From RGIG426 sp045600765 (GTDB lineage: Bacteria > Bacillota > Clostridia > Oscillospirales > Acutalibacteraceae): 11,583 nucleotides of DNA. The position numbers were made by a program, and so were the translations under genes. Numbering within the stretch: the first letter of the stretch is position 1; each line of letters begins with the position of its first letter. Where the stretch lies: positions 1-11,583 of the forward strand of contig JAZRYM010000084.1 in the NCBI GenBank assembly GCA_045600765.1, in the 5' to 3' direction. The notes beneath the pieces were generated by a model. That model was given only the letters and a program-made list of their open reading frames with translations, had not been told where the DNA came from and did no database searches. Positions 6,211 through 11,583 of this stretch are shown piece after piece.

Positions 6211-7286
6211 CACCCTCCCTTTCCGGCATCCTCAAACGCTATGAGGAACTGTCGCAAAAACTGTGTGACCCGACGGTGCTGTCCGACGTAGACACCTTTC
6301 GGGAACTGAATAAGGAAATGAGCCGCTTGGAACCGATTGTGCAAGCCGACAAGGCGCTTGCCGCCGCCAAAGCGGAAAAAGCGGAGGCGGAAGCGCTCCT
6401 TGCCGACACGACCGCCGACCGCGAACTGAAAGCGCTTGCCGCCGAGGAACTTGCCGCCGCCAAAGAGCGGATTTCGGCACTCGAAGCGGAATTGTCCGTG
6501 TTGCTGTTGCCGCGCGACCCGATGGACGGCCGCGACGTGATTTTGGAAATTCGCGGCGGTGCGGGCGGCGAGGAATCGGCGCTGTTTGCCGCCGAACTGT
6601 TTCGGATGTACTCGATGTACGCCGCCGCGCGCGGCTGGCAAATTGAGGTGCTGTCCGAAAACGAGACGGAACTCGGCGGGCTTAAAGAAGTCTCCGCCCG
6701 CGTGTCGGGCGACGATGCTTACAGCCGCCTGAAATTTGAAAGCGGCGGCCACCGCGTTCAGCGGGTGCCCGAAACGGAATCGGGCGGGCGTATTCACACC
6801 TCCGCCGCCACCGTGGTGGTAATGCCGACGGTGGAGGACGTGGAGGTGGATATCCGCCCCGAAGACGTGAAAATGGACGTCTATCGCTCCTCCGGCGCGG
6901 GCGGACAAAAGGTGAACAAAACCTCGTCCGCCGTGCGGCTGACCCACGTGCCGACCGGCATTGTCGTCGCGTGCCAGACGGAACGCAGTCAATTCCAAAA
7001 CCGCGACACCGCGATGGCGATGCTCCGCGCCAAACTGTATGAGCGCGAGCAATCCGCCCGCGACAACGCCGTTGCGGCGGAGCGCAAATCGCTCGTCGGC
7101 ACGGGCGACCGCAGCGACCGCGTGCGTACCTACAACTTTCCGCAAGGTCGCGTGACCGACCACCGTATCGGGCTGACGCTGTATAAACTCGACCGCGTGA
7201 TGAACGGCGATTTGGACGAATTGACCGATGCTTTGCTGACCGCCGAACAAGCCGAAAAACGCGCGGCGGCGGGAGGAACCGTATGA
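6207..7286 (+). CDS. prfA: Peptide chain release factor 1
   Basis: A 359-residue RF1 of normal length. An N-terminal helical region (1-100) is unusually rich in Ala and Glu. The decoding domain carries the tripeptide PET at 188-190 in HRVQRVPETESGG, the P-x-T anticodon-like motif that distinguishes RF1 (UAA/UAG) from RF2 (SPF). The catalytic loop GAGGQKVNK holds GGQ at 232-234, which enters the peptidyl-transferase centre and triggers hydrolysis. Position 235 is Lys where many RF1 proteins have His or Ser; this is probably neutral. ATG 6207 overlaps the DUF951 stop and follows GAGGAG. Its own TGA overlaps the Sua5 ATG by ATGA. The GGQ methyltransferase gene prmC, often adjacent to prfA in Firmicutes, is not in this window. 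Confidence 0.97.
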   Translation: MTPSLSGILKRYEELSQKLCDPTVLSDVDTFRELNKEMSRLEPIVQADKALAAAKAEKAEAEALLADTTADRELKALAAEELAAAKERISALEAELSVLLLPRDPMDGRDVILEIRGGAGGEESALFAAELFRMYSMYAAARGWQIEVLSENETELGGLKEVSARVSGDDAYSRLKFESGGHRVQRVPETESGGRIHTSAATVVVMPTVEDVEVDIRPEDVKMDVYRSSGAGGQKVNKTSSAVRLTHVPTGIVVACQTERSQFQNRDTAMAMLRAKLYEREQSARDNAVAAERKSLVGTGDRSDRVRTYNFPQGRVTDHRIGLTLYKLDRVMNGDLDELTDALLTAEQAEKRAAAGGTV

Positions 7287-8350
7287 ACAAGCCGAATGAG
7301 AACACAATAAAAACGAAGTTTTTAACCGACACGAAAGAGGACATTGCCCTCGCGGCGGAACTCTTGCGGCGGGGCGAACTCGTTGTGATGCCGACCGAAA
7401 CGGTGTACGGGCTTGCCGCCGATGCCCGCAATGAAGCGGCGGTTGCCGCTATTTTTGAGGCAAAGGGTCGCCCGCAGGATAACCCGCTTATCGTGCATAT
7501 CAGCGACCCGTCCGAACTGCCCGCGCTGGTGCGCGAGGTGCCCGCAGCGGCAAAGCGGCTTGCCGCCGCCTTTTGGCCCGGCCCGTTGACGATGATTTTG
7601 CCGCGCGGGGACGCGATTCCCGCCGTTGTCTCGGCAGGACTGCCCACCGTGGCGGTGCGCCTGCCCGCGCATCCGGTGGCGCGCGCCCTCATCCGCGAAA
7701 GCGGGTGTCCGCTTGCCGCGCCCTCTGCCAACTTGTCGGGTAGTCCGAGCCCTACCACCGCGGCACACGTCGCGGCGGATTTGGACGGGCGGGTTGCCGC
7801 GATTGTGGATGGCGGCGCGTGCGAGGTGGGACTCGAATCCACCGTGGTGTCGCTTGTCGGCGCCGTGCCGCGCCTGCTTCGCCCGGGCGGGATTACGCCG
7901 GCGCAGTTAAAAGCGGTGCTCGGCGCTCTTGAAGTGGACGATGCCGTGACGAACAAACTCAAAGAGGGTGCGGTGGTTGCCTCACCCGGGATGAAATACA
8001 AACACTATTCCCCGAACGCGCGGGTGGTGCTCGTCAAAGGCTCGCCCGAAGCGTTTGCGGCGTTTGTAAACGAACGGAAAGCGGACGGCGTGTTTGCGCT
8101 GTGCTTTTCGGGCGAGGAGACGGCGCTTGCCGTGCCCGCCTTCACCTACGGTCGCCGCGACGATGCCGCAATGCAGGCGAAAAATCTCTTTTACTGCCTG
8201 CGCCACGCGGACGAATGCGGCGCCAAAATACTGTATACCGCCTGCCCGTCCGCCGAGGGCGTGGGACTCGCGGTTTATAACCGGCTGCTTCGCGCCGCCG
8301 CATTTGAGGTGATTTCTCTTGACCAAGACAACGCCGAAAAAACCGAATAA
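7283..8350 (+). CDS. tsaC: L-threonylcarbamoyladenylate synthase, Sua5-type
   Basis: A 355-residue, two-domain Sua5 (long) form. The YrdC/TsaC domain (about 15-210) contains MPTETVYGLA (36-45), KGRPQDNPLIVH (61-72), WPGPLT (98-103), SANLSGSPSPT (148-158) and ESTVV (185-189). The linker SPGMKYKHYSP (234-244) is the Sua5 signature that closes over the active site, and a smaller Sua5 domain follows to the end. The enzyme condenses threonine, bicarbonate and ATP into threonylcarbamoyl-AMP. TsaB/D/E then transfer that group to A37 of ANN-decoding tRNAs to form t6A; these partners are not in the window. The gene is coupled to prfA by a 4-base overlap and overlaps coaE by 32 bp. MtaB, which acts on the finished t6A, lies two genes further on. 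Confidence 0.95.
   Translation: MNKPNENTIKTKFLTDTKEDIALAAELLRRGELVVMPTETVYGLAADARNEAAVAAIFEAKGRPQDNPLIVHISDPSELPALVREVPAAAKRLAAAFWPGPLTMILPRGDAIPAVVSAGLPTVAVRLPAHPVARALIRESGCPLAAPSANLSGSPSPTTAAHVAADLDGRVAAIVDGGACEVGLESTVVSLVGAVPRLLRPGGITPAQLKAVLGALEVDDAVTNKLKEGAVVASPGMKYKHYSPNARVVLVKGSPEAFAAFVNERKADGVFALCFSGEETALAVPAFTYGRRDDAAMQAKNLFYCLRHADECGAKILYTACPSAEGVGLAVYNRLLRAAAFEVISLDQDNAEKTE
8306..8321 (+). promoter_or_regulatory. Shine-Dalgarno and TTG start of coaE inside the Sua5 gene
   Basis: GAGGTGA (8306-8312) matches the anti-Shine-Dalgarno well and lies 6 nt before TTG 8319-8321, inside the 3' end of the preceding gene. A competing in-frame GTG at 8367 would give a family-typical N-terminus (MLGLTG) but has only an A-rich stretch upstream, so TTG is preferred. 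Confidence 0.65.
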
Positions 8351-8957
8351 CCCGAAAAAGCCCATCGTGTTGGGCTTGACCGGCCCAACCGGAAGCGGAA
8401 AAACCGTCCTCGCCGACGCCTTGCGCGCGCGCGGTGCCGCGGTGGTGGATGCCGACGCGGTTGCGCGCCTTGTCGTGGAAAAAGGCGAGCCGTGTCTTGC
8501 CGCGCTTGCGGAGCGCTTCGGCGCGGATATTTTGGAAGCGGACGGGTCGCTTAACCGCCGCGCTCTCGCCAAAAAAGCCTTTGCAAACGACGGGGAGACC
8601 GCCGCGCTCACCGCGATAACTCACCCGTTTATTTTGTCCCGTATGCGGGACGAAATGCGCGCCGCCGCCGACCGCTTGGTGCCGCTTATCGTGATTGATG
8701 CGCCGCTGTTGTTTGAATCCCATTTCGATGCGGAATGCGACAAAACGGTGGCGGTGCTCGCCTCGGAAGAAACGCGCCGCGCGCGCATTTGTGCGCGGGA
8801 CGGACTGTCGGCGGAGGAAGCCGCCGCCCGTATTGCCCGCCAACCGCAAGACGATTTTTATACATCCCGCGCCGACCTCGTGTTGCAAAACGACGGCGAC
8901 GTGGAACCCCTGCAAACCGCCGCCGCGGAACTGTGGCGGTGGCAAGGCAACGAATGA
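8319..8957 (+). CDS. coaE: Dephospho-CoA kinase
   Basis: A 212-residue P-loop kinase. It phosphorylates the 3'-hydroxyl of dephospho-CoA, the last step of coenzyme A synthesis in the cytoplasm. Visible motifs are the Walker A loop GPTGSGKT (22-29, where GGIGSGKS is more usual), VVDADAVARLVVEKG (42-56) for substrate binding, HPFI after the lid hinge, and VIDAPLLFES. The start is TTG, which adds a Lys/Pro-rich stretch of ~16 residues (KTTPKKPNNPKKP) before the P-loop strand. That stretch is unusual for the family, and a GTG at 8367 would remove it. The gene overlaps Sua5 by 32 bp in a +1 frame and ends 16 bp before the M18 peptidase. Confidence 0.93.
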   Translation: MTKTTPKKPNNPKKPIVLGLTGPTGSGKTVLADALRARGAAVVDADAVARLVVEKGEPCLAALAERFGADILEADGSLNRRALAKKAFANDGETAALTAITHPFILSRMRDEMRAAADRLVPLIVIDAPLLFESHFDAECDKTVAVLASEETRRARICARDGLSAEEAAARIARQPQDDFYTSRADLVLQNDGDVEPLQTAAAELWRWQGNE

Positions 8958-8973
8958 AAAGGAGTGCTGACCA

Positions 8974-10374
8974 ATGGAAAAGACCAAACGTGACACCTTA
9001 AAAGAGACCCTGCTTGCGAAAAAACCGCAAGCCGTCCTGCTCAAAGGAGCGGAACTCAAAACGTCCGACACCTACGCCGAGGAATACAAAAATTTCCTCT
9101 CCGCCGCGAAGACGGAGCGTGAGGCGGTCAAACTCGCGGTGAAAGCCGCCAAAAAAGCGGGGTTTGTGCCCTTTGAAGCGGGCAAGGCCTACGAAGCGGG
9201 CGACAAAGTGTATCTTGTTAACCGCGAAAAAGCGGTCATTTTCGCCACTATCGGCACCCGCCCGCTGTCCGACGGCGTGTCGCTTGCCATCGCGCATATC
9301 GACTCGCCGCGCCTCGACTTAAAACCCAACCCGCTGTATGAAAAAGACGGTTTCGCCTATTTTGATACCCACTACTACGGCGGTATTAAAAAATACCAAT
9401 GGGCCACCATTCCGTTGGCGCTGTACGGCGTTGTCGTGAAAAAAGACGGCACCACCGTGGAGGTGAAAATCGGCGATGACGACGGCGACCCCGTCTTTGT
9501 CGTTACCGACCTGCTCATTCATTTGAGCGGCGAACGGATGCAGATGAAAGCCGCCGACGTGATTGACGGCGAACATCTCGACCTGCTTATCGGCTCGCGC
9601 CCGCTCGACGACAGCGCAGACGCCGACCTCATCAAACTGAACGTGATGAAACTCTTAAACGATAAATACGGCATCACCGAAGCGGATTTCCGCTGTGCCG
9701 AACTGGAAGCCGTGCCCGCCGGTCGCGCTCGCGATGTCGGGTTTGACCGCAGCCTTATCGGCGCCTACGGTCACGACGACCGTGTGTGCGCCTATCCCGC
9801 GCTGACTGCGCTGTTGTCGCTGAAAAAACCGACCTTCACCGCCGTCACCGTGCTGACCGATAAAGAGGAAACCGGCTCGGCGGGTGTTTCGGGAATGCGC
9901 GGCACCTATCTGCAAAATTTCCTTGCCGACCTCGCCGCGCCTTACGGCATTGAACTGCGCCACGTCCTCTCCCGCTCGCTTTGCCTGTCGGCGGACGTGA
10001 ACGCCGGCTATGACCCGCTCTATCCCGAACAGACCGAAACGCGCAACTGCTCCGTCCTCGGCGGCGGCGTGGTGCTGACCAAATACACCGGCGCGCGCGG
10101 AAAATCGGGCACGTCGGATGCTTCCGCCGAACTGATGGGCAAATTCCGCACCATTATGGACGCGCAAAACGTCGCGTGGCAAGTGGGCGAACTCGGCAAA
10201 GTGGACGGCGGCGGTGGTGGCACCATCGCCCAGTTTATCGCCGATTTGGACGTGGATACCGTTGACCTCGGCGTGCCGGTGCTCTGTATGCACGCGCCGT
10301 TTGAGGTAGTCGCCAAAACCGACGTCTATATGGCGCACAAAGCGTTTGCGGCACTGCTTTCCCGCGAGGCGTAA
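8974..10374 (+). CDS. M18 family zinc aminopeptidase
   Basis: A 466-residue cytoplasmic protein of the usual length for bacterial M18 aminopeptidases, without a signal peptide. Likely di-zinc ligands and catalytic residues appear in order: His109 in IAHIDSPRLDLKP, Asp268/269 in GAYGHDDRVCA, Glu298 and Glu299 in TDKEETGSAGVSGM (general base and metal ligand), Asp341 in SADVNAGYDP, and His440 in CMHAPFEV. The insert between the first His and Asp is the dodecamer-forming domain of the family. It removes N-terminal residues from peptides and so probably serves peptide turnover; specificity cannot be read from the sequence. ATG follows AAAAGGAG at 9 nt. It sits between coaE and mtaB with gaps of 16 and 36 bp, so it is likely part of the same transcript, though functionally separate. 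Confidence 0.93.
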   Translation: MEKTKRDTLKETLLAKKPQAVLLKGAELKTSDTYAEEYKNFLSAAKTEREAVKLAVKAAKKAGFVPFEAGKAYEAGDKVYLVNREKAVIFATIGTRPLSDGVSLAIAHIDSPRLDLKPNPLYEKDGFAYFDTHYYGGIKKYQWATIPLALYGVVVKKDGTTVEVKIGDDDGDPVFVVTDLLIHLSGERMQMKAADVIDGEHLDLLIGSRPLDDSADADLIKLNVMKLLNDKYGITEADFRCAELEAVPAGRARDVGFDRSLIGAYGHDDRVCAYPALTALLSLKKPTFTAVTVLTDKEETGSAGVSGMRGTYLQNFLADLAAPYGIELRHVLSRSLCLSADVNAGYDPLYPEQTETRNCSVLGGGVVLTKYTGARGKSGTSDASAELMGKFRTIMDAQNVAWQVGELGKVDGGGGGTIAQFIADLDVDTVDLGVPVLCMHAPFEVVAKTDVYMAHKAFAALLSREA

Positions 10375-10394
10375 TTTTCTGAAAATCTTTCCCG

Positions 10395-10402
10395 AAAGGA
10401 GG
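10395..10402 (+). promoter_or_regulatory. Shine-Dalgarno site of mtaB
   Basis: AAAGGAGG, a nearly full anti-Shine-Dalgarno match, lies 8 nt before GTG 10411. It fixes a GTG start for which no nearby ATG is available. Confidence 0.8.
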
Positions 10403-10410
10403 CGACGGCG

Positions 10411-11583
10411 GTGACCGTGTTGTTTTTCACCCTCGGTTGCAAGGTGAACCAGTACGAAACTCAGGCGATGCGCGAACAACTGGCGGCGGCGGGCTATACC
10501 CCTTTGTCGGCGGACGATAACCCCACGCACGCGGACGTGCTCGTCGTCAACTCCTGCTCGGTAACCGCCGAATCGGACCGCAAAGCGCGCCAACTGTGCC
10601 GCCGACTGCGGAGGGACAACCCCGCCGCGGTGCTCGTGCTTTGCGGGTGCTCGTCGCAGGCGTATCCCGATGCCGCCCGCGCCCTTCCCGTGGACGTGGT
10701 GCTCGGCAACAGCCGCCGCGCGGATTTGCTCCCCGCTATTGAGGAATTTTTGCAAACCCGCCGCCAAGTGGTGCGCGTGCCGGAGCATACAAAGCGGTTT
10801 GAACCGCTGTGTATCACCGATTTCGACGAGCGTACCCGCGCCTTTGTCAAAATTGAGGACGGGTGCAACCGCTTTTGCTCCTATTGCATTATCCCCACCG
10901 CCCGCGGACGCATTCGCTCGCGCGACCTCGGGTCGCTGAAAACCGAACTGTGTGCCCTCGCCGAAAACGGCTTTACCGAGGTGGTGCTCACCGGTATCAA
11001 CCTCACCGCGTTCGGCAAAGAGGCGGGTCTCGACCTCGCCGATGCGGTCGCCCTCGCGGACGACGTGCCCGGCATTGAACGCGTGCGGCTCGGCTCGCTG
11101 GAACCGGAGGATATGACCCCCGAACTCATCAAAAAGCTGAAAGTGTGCGGAAAACTCTGCCCGCAATTTCATTTGTCTTTGCAAAGCGGGTGCGATGCTA
11201 CCTTAAAACGGATGCGCCGCCGCTACGACACCGCGCTGTACGCCTCTATTTGCGAAGCGCTCCGCGCCGCGTTCCCCGGTTGCGCGATTACGACCGACGT
11301 GATGGTCGGCTTCCCCGGCGAGACGGAGGAGGAATTTGCCGCCTCCCTCGCGTTTGTGCGCGAAATCGGCTTTGCCCGCGCCCATGTGTTCGCTTACTCG
11401 AAGAGGGCGGGCACTCCCGCCGCTACCGCGCCCGCGCAGGTCTCGACAGCGGAAAAATCCCGCCGCAGTCACGAAATGACTGCCGTGTGCGCACAAACCC
11501 GCGATGCGTTTTGGGCGGCGCAGGTCGGCTCCGCCGCCCCCCTGCTCACCGAGCAAGACGACGGCGTTTGCACCGAGGGGTAT
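10411..11583 (+). CDS. mtaB: tRNA t6A37 methylthiotransferase MtaB, 3' end missing
   Basis: The frame is open from GTG 10411 to the window end (391 residues visible); the family is usually ~430 long, so the end of the TRAM RNA-binding domain is missing. The N-terminal UPF0004 domain begins VLFFTLGCKVNQYE and has Cys10, Cys49 (VVNSCSVT) and Cys80 (LCGCSSQ), which bind the auxiliary 4Fe-4S cluster. The radical-SAM motif is Cys152, Cys156 and Cys159 in GCNRFCSYCIIPTARGR. LSLQSGCD and TTDVMVGFPGETEEEF further on are typical of the methylthiotransferase core. The GCKVNQYE start and CNRFCSYCIIP point to MtaB (YqeV) rather than MiaB or RimO. It turns t6A37 into ms2t6A37 in tRNA-Lys(UUU)-type tRNAs, improving decoding fidelity. 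Its substrate depends on the Sua5 product encoded two genes upstream. Confidence 0.93.
   Translation, partial: MTVLFFTLGCKVNQYETQAMREQLAAAGYTPLSADDNPTHADVLVVNSCSVTAESDRKARQLCRRLRRDNPAAVLVLCGCSSQAYPDAARALPVDVVLGNSRRADLLPAIEEFLQTRRQVVRVPEHTKRFEPLCITDFDERTRAFVKIEDGCNRFCSYCIIPTARGRIRSRDLGSLKTELCALAENGFTEVVLTGINLTAFGKEAGLDLADAVALADDVPGIERVRLGSLEPEDMTPELIKKLKVCGKLCPQFHLSLQSGCDATLKRMRRRYDTALYASICEALRAAFPGCAITTDVMVGFPGETEEEFAASLAFVREIGFARAHVFAYSKRAGTPAATAPAQVSTAEKSRRSHEMTAVCAQTRDAFWAAQVGSAAPLLTEQDDGVCTEGY

Noticed and set aside
6075..7307. A 410-codon minus-strand frame opposite prfA
   Set aside because: It is a shadow of prfA, with a His/Phe/Arg-rich composition; RF1 motifs on the other strand are unambiguous.
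6682..8001. A 439-codon minus-strand frame opposite prfA and the Sua5 gene
   Set aside because: Ser/Arg/Pro-rich with no recognised motif, and it spans two genes that are plainly coded on the plus strand.
8337..8342. A6 run in the Sua5/coaE overlap as a possible programmed frameshift site
   Set aside because: coaE is in the +1 frame relative to Sua5, a good Shine-Dalgarno site precedes its own start, and Sua5 is complete without a shift.
10387..10398. CTTTC-CC-GAAAG hairpin between the M18 gene and mtaB
   Set aside because: The stem is only 5 bp and has no T-run; it includes the mtaB ribosome-binding site but is too weak to call a terminator or switch.
9655..11184. A 509-codon open frame on the minus strand across the M18 and mtaB genes
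   Set aside because: It lies antisense to two clearly recognised genes, is rich in His/Arg/Gly as expected from reversed GC-rich codons, has no plausible ribosome-binding site and shows no known motif.

Overview
The window looks like a chromosomal segment of an anaerobic, spore-forming clostridial Firmicute, probably a gut or rumen member of the Oscillospirales. The reasons are a SpoIVB sporulation peptidase, a type I dockerin, a DUF951/RF1/Sua5/CoaE housekeeping cluster of Firmicutes type, strong AGGAG Shine-Dalgarno sites, and rather GC-rich coding sequence (my estimate is high fifties per cent). The order-level placement is inference. No RNA gene, CRISPR array, insertion sequence or phage gene was seen, and no gene-free stretch exceeds 300 bases.

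Layout. (1) 1-1100, plus strand: the 3' part of a secreted, repeat-rich protein ending in a dockerin. It faces a convergent gene, and the two share a compact bidirectional terminator (1122-1162). (2) 4106-1161, minus strand: a three-gene operon encoding a VTC/polyphosphate-polymerase-like TTM protein, a four-helix DUF4956 membrane protein, and a membrane-anchored beta-helix protein of the Cthe_2159 carbohydrate-binding family. Its upstream region carries four hexamers at exact 11-bp spacing (4157-4200), resembling a PhoP/PhoB box array. (3) 5518-4283, minus strand: spoIVB, with its own terminator (4226-4264). (4) 5648-11583, plus strand: seven tightly packed genes behind a near-consensus sigma-A promoter (5590-5618): a small SLOG-family protein, a DUF951 protein, prfA (RF1), Sua5-type threonylcarbamoyl-AMP synthase, coaE, an M18 aminopeptidase, and mtaB, which runs off the window end.

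How the genes work together. The minus-strand trio looks like one envelope-associated machine. A cytoplasmic polyphosphate-synthase-like enzyme is paired with a membrane protein that could anchor it or pass the product, and with an outward-facing glycan-binding beta-helix. Phosphate control fits the upstream repeats. This is the most interesting system here and is poorly characterised in bacteria. The plus-strand cluster is mostly translation-related: RF1 ends translation at UAA/UAG, Sua5 makes the intermediate for t6A37 of tRNA, and MtaB converts t6A37 to ms2t6A37. CoaE (coenzyme A synthesis) and the M18 peptidase are housekeeping passengers. Overlapping stop/start codons suggest translational coupling in this cluster.
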